Assembly (NCBI GenBank): GCA_030278955.1
Contig: JAOANR010000011.1
Coordinates: 27,284,403 to 27,348,402, forward strand
Direction: 5' to 3'
DNA from: Hygrophila difformis
Lineage: Eukaryota > Streptophyta > Magnoliopsida > Lamiales > Acanthaceae
Length of the DNA: 64,000 nt
The notes below the pieces were generated by a model. It did no database searches. It saw nothing but the letters and a program-made list of their open reading frames with translations, and was not told where the DNA came from. A program made the position numbers and the translations under genes. Each line of letters starts with the position of its first letter. Position 1 is the first letter of the stretch. This document shows positions 1-11,329 of this stretch, one piece after another.

Positions 1-1684
1 CAATACCACATGTTTCCAGATTTCCTATATTTTCAAAAACGAGTATCAATCGACTCGTAGATCATCAAAATACACAAGTACGATTTACCGACTAAAATAG
101 TCCTTTGGGCAGTTTCAGAAATCGCATATGGAAACTTAGCAAAACATTTTCAAAAATTCCGAAATTTTTACAGAAACTAGAACACACCCAAATGAACATT
201 TTTCATAGAAATAGGCTTTTTCAAAATTGGACTCTAAGTGGCCTAAAAAAAATAATTTCAGAACCAACTTTTCCAAGGAGTGTAAATCCTACTGTTCATT
301 CGACCACAGTCTCTTTAAAAATTCATATCAATTCCAAATTTGCTTAAAAAATTATGAAATTTTACAGGGGTAATCTAGACACATAATGGAACAAGTTTCA
401 TGAAGACAATAACCATTGAAAACGATCATAGTTAGGAGTAAATCGGACATCAAAAACTGATTACACAGGAACACCAAAATTGACAGCAGAGAACTCAAAA
501 TACCAGATCCATTTTCGACGACCAAATCATGTTCAAAAATTATAAAAATTTACAGAGAGCATATTCAAGATGTTAGAAACATTTTTCATTTAGGAAGGAT
601 TTTAAAAAACAAACGGATCTAAGTGAAAAACGCAAAACAACATAAACTATACGGAAGAAAACCCTAGATGACAGTTTTGGCAAGGGATAGAGATCGAACA
701 AGAACTCGATGGATACTCCACCAAAACCCCTAAAACTTGAAATGCACAATACTAAGTTACTTTAGGTGAGTTTAGAATCAAAATCCTCCTTGGTTGTGTC
801 TCCAAAATCGTCAAGAACAGTCCCACTCTTCCGCAATCTACCGAATGAATCCTATTTTGGGGGTTGTTGGAAGAATACAAGATGTTAGGGCTTGATAATC
901 GAATTCAAGGCAAGGAATTGGATCAGTGATCTTACCTAACCGTAGAAGAGGGGATTAGGATGCTTGAAACTCGACCACATCTTCTGGAACAATGAAGAAC
1001 ACCCACACTTCTCACCAACACTCAAGAGAAGAATTGATTTTCGAAGTGGTGATTTGGGAGGGGTTTGGTGGGTGATAAAGGATTGGAATGGGATGATTCA
1101 GAGTTCCAAATGGGATCTTAATGTGTCTTGGAAGTGTAGGGAGCTTAATGGCAGTCTTCCCCTCGAAAATACACCCCCTCTAACCTCATTCATTCCACCT
1201 ACTTCCACCATGGTACATTGAACACTCACTTGTTCATGTAGCCTCCAAAATCCAACTTAAAAGTGGAGTTACTACACTCAAACTTAATCCTAAAGAGTCC
1301 AAATACACCCCTAAATGACTGAGCATGGAAATTTGATCGATTGGGAATGATAAATCTCGAAAATTGGGGTTGAAACCGCGTTTGGCATTTTGAAATGCCA
1401 CCAGCATCCGCCGGCGCGGGCTCCACGCGCCACGCGCCGCCGCCGCGCGGCCTCCTGCTGCGCGGGTTTTCTCTCTCTCTCTCTGTTTTTTTAATAATAT
1501 ATATAATTATGAAAATCATAATATGAATTATCCATGATCGTTGGATAATCCGATAACTCTCTTCGAGTTGCTATCGTCCGAAATATTTAATTCCGCTCTC
1601 TCGGAATTATTTCGGTTCCGATAACTAAATCCGATTCTTTAATTTTGGATTTAAAAACTGGATGTCGATTTCTCGGGTATTACA
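1..1684 (-). repeat. 3' LTR of element B (partial)
   Basis: Matches 12459-14139 almost base for base with small indels, and ends in the same CTCGGGTATTACA terminus. It holds the part of the LTR that begins TGTAATACCC on the minus strand; the rest is beyond the window edge. A GC-rich stretch with a CT microsatellite (about 1400-1490) is shared by both copies. Confidence 0.9.
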
Positions 1685-1867
1685 GTCTACCCTCCTTAGA
1701 AATCAACTTCGCCATCGAAGTTGGGTCGCACTTCGGAAAATAATTGGCACGTAGAAATTATTGAGGCTTGCAAATTTAAATTCTTGAGGCTTGAAAATTT
1801 AAGTTCTTACCTCGGTACGCGATGACTCTGTGCGGGGTGTCACATCCTCTCCCCCTTAGGACTGCAG
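1685..1867 (-). other. 3' untranslated region of element B with two polypurine-tract-like motifs
   Basis: On the minus strand AAGGAGGG (1690-1697) lies a few bases before the LTR start and is the expected plus-strand primer. A second, richer purine run, AAGGGGGAGAGGAT (1843-1856), sits 10 bp after the pol stop and is followed directly by TGTGACACCCCGC, which itself reads like an LTR start. The sequence between may be a relic of another LTR family's edge. Confidence 0.55.
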
Positions 1868-4392
1868 CTATGCCCCGATAACTGCTCCTGAGTCGCTTTG
1901 GAAAAGGTTGGGATATCTATGCTTCATATCCGCTTCCAATTCCCACGTCGCTTCCTCGGTGCCATGATTTGACCATAGAATCTTCACCATTCTCACGGTC
2001 TTGTTCCGCGTAACCCTTTCTTTGATATCGAGTATCTCGATCGGATACTCCTCATACGTCAGATCGTCATCCAGTTCGATCACGTCGGGTTGTAAGATGT
2101 GAGTTGGGTCGTGCACATATTTCTTTAGTTGAGAAACGTGAAACATGTTGTGCACTCGCGATAATTCCGGTGGAAGAGCCAAACGATATGCCAAAGTACC
2201 CACACGATCCAAAATTTTGTATGGACCTATGTAGCGAGGACTCAGCTTCCCTCGTTTTCCAAATCGCATCACACCCTTCATCGGTGACACTTTTAGCATA
2301 ACTCTGTCTCCCACTTGGAATTCCAACTCTTGCCGTCTTGTGTCGGCATAACTCTTTTGCCGGTCCTGTGCGGCCTTCATCTTTTGTTGAACCACCTTAA
2401 TTTGCTTGCTCATGTCTTCAACAAGCTGAGGTCCAACAACCACAGAGTTATCATCCTTTGCCCAGCACAACGGACTGCGGCATTTACGCCCGTAGAGAGC
2501 TTCGAGCGGTGCCATGCCAATGCTAGCATGGTAACTTTTGTTATACGAGAATTCAATTAGTGGTAAGTGGTTTTCCCAACTTCCCTTGAATTCAAGTACA
2601 CACGCTCTAAGCATGTCTTCGAGCGTCTGAATTGGTCGCTCAGTTTGCCCGTCCGTCATCGGTTGAAAAGCCGTGCTCATCTTGATTTAGGTTCCCAAGG
2701 CTTCTTGCAGTTTGGTCCAGAAATTCGAGACAAATCTGCTGTCTCGATCTGAGATGATGTCGTGAGGCACTCCATGCCTTCGAACTACATTCTCGATGTA
2801 CGCCTTGGCTAGTTGATCCATCGACCAATTGTCCTTCATTGGTATAAAGATGGCGGTCTTCGTTAACCGATCAACTATGACCCAAATTTTGTTCATGCCT
2901 CTGGGAGATCTTGGTAACCCTGAGAGGAAATCCATGGAGATTCTGTCCCATTTTCAATTTGGGATCTCCAAGGGCTTCACCAATCGCAATGGCTTTTGCC
3001 GCACTGCCTTCACTTTCTGGCAAGTTAGGCACTTAGCCACGAAGTCAGCAACATCTTGTTTCATTCGCGGCCACCAGTAAATTTTCTTCAGATCCTTATA
3101 CAGTTTATCACCTCCTGGGTGCACTGAATAAGGTGTACTATGGCCTTCTTCCATCAATCTCCGCTTCAAGTCCTCGCACTTGTGAGGAACGCACCATCTT
3201 CCCTTGAAGCGGATACTCCCGTCTTCATGGATCATAAATCCTACCGCTTTACCTTCAACAATTTTCTCCTTGATCCTCTGAAGGTTCTCATCATCAGGTT
3301 GAGCTGTTCGAATTTCTTCGAATACGGTAGGTTCCATTGCTATGGCATTCATCGTTTCTACCACGGTTCCATAATGGACTAGTTCAGTATCCAACTTTGC
3401 CAAGTCCATATACAGCTCCGAAGGTAAGATAAGGGTGTTTGTCGTATCCCTCGTCTTACGACTCAGTGCATCTGCCACGACGTTCGCCTTGCCCTCATGA
3501 TAGGCTATGTCCAAGTCATAGTCCTTGATCAGCTCGAGCCATCTCCTTTGTCTCATATTTAACTCTTTTTGAGTAAATATATACTTGAGGCTCTTATGAT
3601 CTGTGAACATCCGACAGGTTCGTCCATATAGGTAGTGTCGCCAGATCTTGAGAGCGAACACCACCGCAGCTAACTCCAGATCATGTGTCGGATAGTTCTC
3701 CTCGTGCGGTTTAAGTTGGCGCGATGCGTAAGCGATAACCCTTTGGTTTTGCATAAGCACGCACCCCAGACCTTCTTTTGAAGCTTCGCTGTACACTTCA
3801 AAATCCTCAGCCTCCGATGGCAATGCTAGGACCAGTGCTGTTGTGAGTCTCTTCTTGAGTTCTTGGAACGGCATCTCACAATCAGCTGTCCATTCGAACT
3901 TTAACCCTTTCTTAAGCAACTGGGTCATCGGTCTTGCAATCTTTGAAAAGTCTTTCACGAACTTTCTGTAGTATTCGGCTAGTCCTAGGAAACTTCATAT
4001 GTCCATCTGACTAGTTGGCGTTGGCCAATTAGTCACTGCAGATATCTTTGCCGGGTCAACCGACACTCCTTTAACCGATACTATGTGTCGCAAGAAGGCA
4101 ACTTCCTTCATCCAAAACTCACACTTTGACAGCTTCGCGTATAGTTGGTTTTTCCTCAAAATCTGAAGCACTTGATGAAGATGTTTTGTATGCTCCTCCT
4201 CATCCCTTGAATAAACTAGAATGTCATCGATGAATACGACAACACATAAATCTAGTAACTCTCGGAATACACTATTCATGAGATTCATGAATACTGCGGG
4301 AGCGTTCGTGAGACCAAAGGACATTACAGTGAATTCGTAGTGCCCGTATCTCGTGCGAAATGCTGTCTTCGGTATGTCCTTTTCGGCGATAC
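1868..4392 (-). pseudogene. pol: element B pol: RT (3' half), RNase H, integrase, chromodomain-like tail
   Basis: Minus-strand pol read in pieces. 3995-4392 is the RT palm with [12 protein letters not shown] and the catalytic FIDDILVYS. 2954-3958 holds the RT connection, RNase H (TDHKSLKYI; the first catalytic Asp reads E in VYSEAS) and the integrase HHCC finger (CLTCQ). 2687-2935 is the integrase core ([17 protein letters not shown]). 1868-2680 holds the rest of integrase, the GPY-like region (RYIGPYKILDRVG) and a CR-type chromodomain-like tail ending EATWELEADMKHRYPNLF. In-frame stops lie at about 3992-3994 (TGA where the family has Arg), 2951-2953 (TGA where the family has Trp) and 2684-2686 (TAA). 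The 5' end is cut inside RT at 4392. Inactive. Confidence 0.9.
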
Positions 4393-4707
4393 TGATAATG
4401 GCCAGAAATGACCATTATTTTCAATCCATTTCCGTGTCTAAAACGGGCATTTGATCGCATTCCGGTCTTATATTAAATAAGAAAGCAGTTGAATTGGACT
4501 GATTTATGCATAATTGTAAAAATATTGAGCTGGTATGAAAAATGCATAAATATGTAATTTTATTACACATTTATGTTGGAAAAATCCAAAAACATGAGAA
4601 AAAGAAAAGAAAAGAAAAAGGAACAGAAAAAATGGGGAAAAGAAAGAAAAGCCCACAAAAGGAACAATTTCGGCCCATCTGGCCCAATTCAGTGTGTCCA
4701 GGAACAC

Positions 4708-4952
4708 CCGGTCGCGGAAAGCTCCTGTGTCGTGGTCCATGGCCTCGCGACACAGGAAGGTTTGGCGACACAACATGCAGCATGAAGAAGAAGCCATGTC
4801 CCCAGTTCCCGGTCGCGATCCATTGCCTAGCGACACAGGCATGGATAGCGACACAGTTACACAAATTGAAGACCAAGACCCTGTCGAGAAGCCTTGCCAC
4901 ATGCAGTGTTGTTCCGCGACACAATGTGATGTGTGTGACGTCTTGAGACACA
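4708..4952. repeat. nested-palindrome cassette array 1 of Athila-2 LTR (TGTCGC/GCGACA boxes)
   Basis: Three diverged cassettes starting near 4710, 4808 and 4881. Each has GTCGC half-sites facing GCGAC half-sites around a short spacer, for example TGTGTCGTGG facing CCTCGCGACACA. The array lies about 320-560 bp into the LTR, immediately upstream of a TATA-like site at 4993. Confidence 0.7.
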
Positions 4953-4992
4953 GTGGGCTTCAGACCAAGGCCCATGGGCCTAGGATTTCACT

Positions 4993-5004
4993 TCTATAAA
5001 TAAG
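4993..5004 (+). promoter_or_regulatory. TATA-like site in Athila-2 LTR
   Basis: TCTATAAATAAG, a good plant TATA box on the element's coding strand, about 40 bp after the first cassette array. It is the likeliest U3 promoter of this LTR by position and sequence; the transcription start is not visible. Confidence 0.5.
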
Positions 5005-5643
5005 AGGTGATTCCCTTGAGACAAAGAGCTTTTTTGGTTAAAAAAACACACTCTTGAAGACAAGTTGGGAGCTCAGTTCTTAGGTAGTGTAGTTAGTCTT
5101 TATTTTTTTGTATTATTTAATTATGTCCATAGTTTAGCTTAGTTAGTGTTAGTTTTTATGTTTTCCACTGTTCCAGTGGTTAGGTAGCCAGTTTCTACTA
5201 TGTTTTTCATTCTAAACTTTGTTTTTTTTTTGAGGTTTTGTAATACCCAAATCATGGGTATTAACATACCCACTTAATAAAATGGGATAATATTCACATA
5301 ATGTGTCCCAAATCATGAAATGGGTCTCACATCCCATGGATTTAATGCTTTCATTTTCATTTTAGGGTCATTTGACCCCCATTTCATATTATTATGCTTA
5401 CTGTTCTCATTTTATGGATGCTGTTCATGTATGTGTGATCAAACCCTAGATTAGGATGTTGCTTTATTTTAAATATTGTTCTAGATAGGTTTTCTTTAGC
5501 TCAAGCATGTTCTTTCTTATTTTAAATTATGTTTGGTTGTTTTTAGCTTAGAATAGCTTTTTAATCTGAAATAGGATGAGATCACGCTGTTTGCATGCCA
5601 CTGTCCATTTCTGCTTTTACTGACTTGTGTCCTGAACCATCCC

Positions 5644-6179
5644 GGTCGCCAATCGCCTCCTGTCGCGAGACCACGTCTAGCGACAGGAAGGTTGTTTCGC
5701 AACATGGATGTCTAGGGACACCTGTCTTGATATTTTGAAACCCTCGGTCGCGAGGCACTCCTGTCGTGGACCCACGGTCCGCGACACAACACCTGCTTAG
5801 CGACTGAGGACCAAACTCTTGCAATTTTTCTGCATGGCCTCTGTCGCGGAACACCTCTGTCGCGAACCCACGGTTCGTGACACACTTTTATTCCGAGACA
5901 GAAAATTATGCCTTGTCAAATATTTTGAAAACCCAGTCGCTAGACACCCTGTCGCGAGGCCACGCCTCGCGACACAATTTCCAGACTAGCGACTGGGAGC
6001 CAAATACTTTGAAAATTCTCAGAAAACCCTGTGTCGCTAGACTCCTGTCGCGAGGCCACGCCTCGCGACACACTTTTGCTTAGCGACACAAGGTGAAACT
6101 CTGCCAAATTTCTGAAAACCTGTCGAGGTACCCATGTCGCGGGTCTAGGCTCATGACACAATTTATGGTTTCTCGACAG
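5644..6179. repeat. nested-palindrome cassette array 2 of Athila-2 LTR, six units, about 95 bp period
   Basis: Units begin near 5644, 5745, 5840, 5934, 6030 and 6120 (steps 101, 95, 94, 96, 90). The clearest unit (5934-5998) has an outer GTCGCTAG, an inner inverted pair TGTCGCGAGG and CCTCGCGACA around a 5 bp loop, and a closing CTAGCGAC. Spacers between units differ in sequence although the step is nearly constant. A TATA-like CTATTTAAAT follows at 6191. Confidence 0.85.
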
Positions 6180-6190
6180 AGTCCTCTCTT

Positions 6191-6200
6191 CTATTTAAAT
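6191..6200 (+). promoter_or_regulatory. second TATA-like site in Athila-2 LTR
   Basis: CTATTTAAAT lies 12 bp after the last cassette of array 2. Its value rests on the repeated array-then-TATA arrangement seen elsewhere in the window; taken alone it would be weak. Confidence 0.35.
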
Positions 6201-8993
6201 CCCAAAAATTCTGATATCTTACCCTCTATTATATTGCAAACACTCACATCCTAATCCCACGGATTAAGATGTAATATCCCAGAATTGCAATATAAGGCGT
6301 TATGCTGCCAAAATTTTGATTCTCCATTTCCATCACTTAATTAATTGAACCCTCTAGTCATTAATGATTAATGATTGTAATTAGCAATGATTAAATCACT
6401 AATTGTTATGATTAAAGGATCTTTGTTCAATTGTCATTAAAATATTTTTCTATAAACAAAACCATGATGCCTTAAACAGATAATCCGGACTGTAATTAAT
6501 TATGGTAGGAGGGATTATTTAGGTCATCAACTATGGGTTAGTTCCATAACCTTGCATGAGGAACCAATGTCTCTCATACAAGGCCTTGTTTTTATTTTAT
6601 TTCCATCTTGTCTTTTCTGTATTGTGTGTAACAATTAGTGAAGAATACATCAGACTAATGTTGGCGGATATTCCCTCACGGATAAACTAGCTCGTATTCT
6701 GGGTATTAGTCACTAAGTGTTATTTTGCATGGTCTGGATAGCAGTCAGTGGAAGCCTTGGCAGTTCGTCCATCCGGGATTATGATAGCTGCTCAGCTGAC
6801 TCCTATCCTGATACAGTTTTCTTTTCTTTACCTTAATTTCCAAACCCAAATTCTAATCTGTGGTGTGAATCAGTCAACATCTGTCAATGCTGACTAATGA
6901 TTATTACAGAAAAGAAGCATGTAGGTTTTTATCTGAATTCACAGACAGTGGAGGCCCAACTGGCATTGACACTGCCATTATAGGGTTTAAGCTATCTAAA
7001 TTCGCTCCATCCGAGTAATTGGGAAATTGGACAGTAGATGTTTGCAGTCTACCCGATTATTCTGCTATTACTTTGGTCCTCTGACCACTTCATGTTTGTG
7101 TTTCATCTTCTGTCTAGATCCGTTAGTATATTTTGGGTCAATTCATTTTACACTTCATTATATCCGTATGCATGCTACTATTATGTAATTAATGTGGTCC
7201 ATAATATTTTGGGATCCTTCCCTTGGACATCAGAAGTCTAGATTTAAACAGATATTGCATACTAAATTTCCAACAAAAGAACTCCTTTATAAAATCCGGA
7301 TCTGAGTAAGGGATAAATTCCTCAGTTATGACTAGTTCATATTCTGTCAAGGGTTGATTTGGGAAATTAGAAGCAGAGTCAGCGATTAGGTCTCATCTAG
7401 ACTGAAAGGATCTGTGTTTTAATTGAGAGCCTAGTACCTGTTTAGGGAATGGTTTTCAAATTATTTATTTTCCAAAATTGCTGTTTGTTGGGAATCCGGG
7501 ATTAATTATTACACCGAGATGGGGTCCACTTGGATTCAAATACAGTGTAGTAGATAATCTCAGAGGAACAACATCCAGGCCTTGGTTATTTTCTAAGATA
7601 GGGTTGAGTTCCTTTCAACCACTATCCTCTTCTGCCAAAGCCTACCTTTGAGTCCTGAGTGAGTACATCCGGAACGAACTAATTTATTAGTTCGTTTCAT
7701 TAGTTTGTGTCTTATAACCCCTCGGAAGGAAGTGAACACTGCGAGCAGTTCACCGAGAGCCGAGAATTCTTGATCCACACCCGGTCACCATGACTGGGGG
7801 CTGTCTTTTACTACCATGGTCAGACCTTCAAACCTCCGAGTGATAGGATTTTAAATGCTTTCTTTATTGCTTTCTTTTAAACGCTTTCATTAGAGGTCAC
7901 TCGGTTGTATCGAGAGTTGTATAACTGCTACTAGGATTGATAGTTAAGGGATAGTTCAGGCTTGATTAGAATCTTTGGGTGACATGGGAGAATGACAGTA
8001 GTACTTGGCACTTCAATAAATGATTTGTCAGGTGTTGCTTGTCCACCACAGATGGAGTAACATACCCAGGCCAGGGTATCTTAGAATCTGTGGTCTTAAG
8101 AACATGTGAACTCATGTTGTAAGTACCTGTCTATCAAAGGGAACTCAACACTGAGAGCATGAGAATTAGCTGTCTGACAGGATTATCCCAACCAAAGATC
8201 TGTGTATTAAAATGGAATTTTAATTATGCCTTATCCAAATCTTGTCCAATTTTTATTCTTTTCTTCCTGTCCCTTCTGTCCAAACTGTGAATCAGCTTCA
8301 TAGCTAGCATAGTGTAACTTTTCATTGCTTCTACAGATAGTATTTACTGCATTCTTAGAATAACTTTGTTTGCTTTCTAGTATAAATTCACTCGCTTTCT
8401 AGAATAGAATTCATATGCTTTGTAGAATAGATTTAAGTGCTTTTGTAATTTAGTTTAAATTCAGTTAGTAGATGACTAATCACTTTTCAACTAATTGGAG
8501 CAATACGAGTGGAAAATCTAGTATAACGACGTGGGCCCTGCTTCTATCGCACATCCTCCAGTGAACGATCCGGTCTTACTATAAATTACTGCAATTTTTG
8601 ATACCGTGCGCTTTCGGGGGCACAGTTTCTTAACATGAGTAATAAAAACGTGACAACCTATAAATATATCCTTAATCCCAAATCCATCTTCATAAATTGG
8701 TTTCTTTAAATAAAATTGAAAACCAGGATTATTATGTTTCAGAAAATACTCATGTAATGGGAATCTGTCGGAAAAGTTTCATGGCAAGGATCTTCATGGC
8801 AGCAAATTGTCAAAAGTTTCATGCCGGGGAGGTCCACAGCGCCGTTTGAATTCCAAGTTTCTCACATGAGTAATAAAAAGTGAAATATATCCTTAAACCC
8901 CTTTCCTATGAATCATAACTCTTTTCATTTAATAAATTCAAACTTGGGATATTTTAGAAAAAGCTCGTGTTGACGAAATTGTCAAAACTTTCA

Positions 8994-9011
8994 TGGCGCC
9001 GTTGTCGGGGA
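8994..9011 (+). other. primer-binding site of Athila-2 (tRNA-Asp type)
   Basis: TGGCGCCGTTGTCGGGGA follows the LTR end directly. TGGCGCCGTTGCCGGGG is the known Athila primer site, complementary to the 3' end of tRNA-Asp; here one base differs. Confidence 0.85.
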
Positions 9012-9152
9012 GGATGCAGCGCCGTTTTATTAGAGAATTACATTCCTCATTGCTCCTAGTTAGCTTATACATATAAATATAAATATTTACCTCCAAAACC
9101 AATTCTAACCTGGGGATTGTACAGGTACCGTCATTATTGAAGCTGTTGTTCT

Positions 9153-9971
9153 ATGCAAAGGAGGAAGCAGACGCCAGCCGAAATCCCGTACAACGCAGAG
9201 ATAGAAAAGACAGCTCGACGTCTTAGGGCGGAGACTAAACGAAGACGGGAACGGGAAAGACAGGCACTACTTTCATCGAGCACCAGTAGCGACATATCCG
9301 ATATGGCGAACCCTGACATTCCTCCAATCATTCCACCCAATCCACCACTTCACAACATTGAGGAAGACCCCGAAGATGCTGATAACGATGATTTGGATGA
9401 TCCCCCTCCTCATATCATACAGGGAGGTGGGAACCCACCAAACATTGAACAGCAACACTTCGAGGCACCTCCTCCCAACCCGAACCCTCAAAACCCACCA
9501 AATGACCAAAATCACCAAAACAACCAAAACTTCCAAAACCAACAAAATCAGCAGTACCAGAATCCCCACCAGAATCCCCCAAATCCTAATGACTTCAATG
9601 ATCCTAGGAACTATTATATCCATCAGAACTATTACCCACAACAATATCAAGGAGGGGCTGAGAACAATCAACAAGCAGCAGCCGCTGATTACATGCAGCC
9701 AATCTTAGAGCCATATTTGAACATTCCTGGACAAGCTCCATTCTTGGCATGGAATTTCGAATTGAAGCCGGCCCTCATCAATCTTGTTCAGAGTAATCAA
9801 TTCGCTGGGGCAAGTCATGAAGATCCCCATGATCACCTGCAGACTTTCTTAGAATTGTGTGATACTATCAAGAACCAGAATGTATCTGCTAACACCATTC
9901 GATTAAGACTGTTCCCTTTCTCTCTGACTAGCGGAGCACGAACATGGTACAAATCACTGCCCGTAGAGTGA
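9153..9971 (+). pseudogene. gag: Athila-2 gag, N-terminal part only
   Basis: Starts at ATG 9153, about 140 bp after the PBS. The N-terminus (MQRRKQTPAEIPYNAEIEKT) closely matches the gag start of the large element at 38305. Residues about 60-170 are a Pro/Asn/Gln-rich linker, followed by the conserved gag core (FELKPALINLVQ, EDPHDHLQTFLELCDTI, ARTWYKSLP). Homology ends at about 9968 and a stop follows three residues later, formed by the fused element B sequence. No zinc knuckle or protease remains. It could make a short gag-like protein of 272 residues, but I treat it as a truncated relic. Confidence 0.85.
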
Positions 9972-10550
9972 TTGATGAAGATTGATCAACTCTTCGTACT
10001 CCTGGACTGTCTGGGTGCCTTGACGAAGATTGATGAACTCTTCGTATTTAGCAGTTTTCGTGCTGAGGGGATAGAACCTCTCCCTCATCATTTCCTTGAA
10101 CTCCTCCCAAAAGTACACATGCTCACCATCCGCCAGCCCTTTTTGGTGGTTCTGCCACCATTCATCAGCTTCTCCACTTAAGTAGTATACCGCCACTCCC
10201 ACTTTCTCATTCTCGGGACATCTGACGGCGTTCAAAAGCTTATCGAAAGTTCTGATCCAATCCTCGAGCTTGGTGGGATCCTCTTGTCCCTCATAATGGG
10301 GCGGTTGGTAGGGATTTACCATCGCCAGGTAAATGATTCGGGCAGCTGGGGGTGGCACTGCTGCGTGGGCTTGATTGACTTCTGCGTTTCCCAAAGCAAC
10401 GAGGACTTGTTCGACTGTCCTAAGTCGTTCATCAAGGGCATTGGGGGCTGGGTTAGCTTGGCCTCCAGGATTTGGCGGGTTCGCCCCAGCTGGAGCGTTA
10501 GCATTTTCATTCACTGAAATCTTCACTCGGGGTCTCCCTCTCGGCGACAT
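9970..10550 (-). pseudogene. gag: element B gag, 5' part only
   Basis: Minus-strand gag starting at ATG 10550 (MSPRGRPRVKISVNENANAP). It shows the retrotransposon gag core: PPHYEGQEDPTKLEDWIRTF, AVYYLSGEADEWW and a FKEMMRERFYP-type segment. It runs into the Athila-2 junction after EEFINLRQGTQTVQEYEE. The capsid end, zinc knuckle and protease are missing. At the break a roughly 26 bp stretch is duplicated (9973-9998 and 10023-10048, three mismatches), so the last residues before the break repeat an EEFINLRQ-like phrase. Confidence 0.85.
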
Positions 10551-10873
10551 TCTGATAATCAAGTACGCAGAAGTTAGATTCGCAGTTAGATGTAGGTTAG
10601 CAGTCAAGTTAGATTACGCTTGGAGTTCTATCTCATAGATTCTAAGCGCGAAAGAACACTGGAAAGAGAAAGGAAAAACAAGTTCTAGATTCCATTAGAT
10701 CATACGGCTTGATAAAGAACTACATCGATATAGCAATAGATTACCACTACGTAAAATGTGGTAATGATATGATAAACAAGATGTGATAATACTAATACGC
10801 AGAGTTCAGAAACGAAATACTAGTAAAGATAAGCAATGTAAAAATCCATCCAACAGAAAATGCATGTCGTGGC

Positions 10874-11329
10874 CTAAAGCAGATAATCAGGGGAGTAGCC
10901 AAGCATCCTGCGGTCGGCCTCGATCTCCTTATCGGTGTCAAGAGGCAGTGGAGGGTTCTCCATGACCTCCTCGGGCTCCTCGTCCACAATGTCAACGTGC
11001 TCGTCAGGATCCGCTTCCTCTTCCTCCTCCATCTCCGGCTCAAGATTGAGCTGATTCTGCAGCCCATTCAATACCTCATCCAGTGCGAAAACGCGGCCAT
11101 GCAGCATATGAACGTGATGACGACAGTCATCAAACTCGGTCTCTAGTGTAGTCTGACGCGCAGTAACCTGATTATTCCTAATGGTCAATGCCTCAATCCT
11201 TTCCTCCAATTCCGCAATTCTATTCCTATCATTTTCAGCATCTCTATGAATGTGGCGAAGCTCGTGCGTAACGTCCGACATAGTAAGCGCATGATAGAGT
11301 CTTGTAATCATGGATCGGCCATCTAACAT
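10874..11329 (-). CDS. leader ORF upstream of gag in element B (coiled coil, acidic tail), unknown function
   Basis: A 151-codon ORF between PBS and gag on the coding strand, with ATG at 11329. Residues about 25-95 are charged and heptad-like (RNRIAELEERIEALTIRNNQ), suggesting a coiled coil. Residues about 100-135 are strongly acidic (EPEMEEEEEADPDEHVDIVD). An ORF of the same architecture occupies the same place relative to a PBS in the remnant at 18339-18674. Canonical gypsy elements have no protein here. It may be a small accessory protein or an N-terminal gag module translated from the leader. I do not recognise a named family. Confidence 0.5.
   Translation of the reverse strand: MLDGRSMITRLYHALTMSDVTHELRHIHRDAENDRNRIAELEERIEALTIRNNQVTARQTTLETEFDDCRHHVHMLHGRVFALDEVLNGLQNQLNLEPEMEEEEEADPDEHVDIVDEEPEEVMENPPLPLDTDKEIEADRRMLGYSPDYLL

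Larger units (their letters stand above)
4393..8993 (+). repeat. 5' LTR of Athila-2
   Basis: About 4601 bp, TGATAATGG...GTCAAAACTTTCA, directly followed by the PBS. The start is supported by similarity of 4393-4620 to the minus strand of 23750-23974. The end is supported by similarity of the last 400 bp to the end of the other Athila-like LTR (shared GCGCTTTCGGG, TTTCATGGC and CTCATGAGTAATAAA-type blocks). It holds two palindromic cassette arrays, each followed by a TATA-like site. I see no gene in it. Confidence 0.75.
4393..9971 (+). mobile_element. Athila-like Ty3/gypsy fragment (Athila-2): 5' LTR, PBS and start of gag
   Basis: A plus-strand Athila-like element lies inside element B. Its left edge, TGATAATGGCC at 4393, falls exactly where B's RT homology stops, and the same motif starts the LTR of the larger Athila-like element on the minus strand near 23974. 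It runs through a 4.6 kb LTR, a tRNA-Asp-type PBS and 270 codons of gag, then stops abruptly against B's gag. Everything downstream (protease, pol, 3' LTR) is absent. The loss of B sequence on both sides points to a deletion after insertion. Confidence 0.75.

Noticed and set aside
4542..4999. Overlapping ORFs on both strands at the start of the Athila-2 LTR
   Set aside because: They arise from the poly-purine and palindromic array sequence of the LTR, with no conserved protein and nothing similar in the other Athila-like LTR.
4393..9971. Permuted element (3' UTR, LTR, PBS, gag) from integration of a one-LTR circle
   Set aside because: An LTR start at about 5239 (TGTAATACCC) first suggested this. 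The TGATAATGG start at 4393, shared with the other Athila-like LTR and coinciding with the breakpoint in the host RT, makes 4393-8993 a single LTR of expected length, so no permutation is needed.
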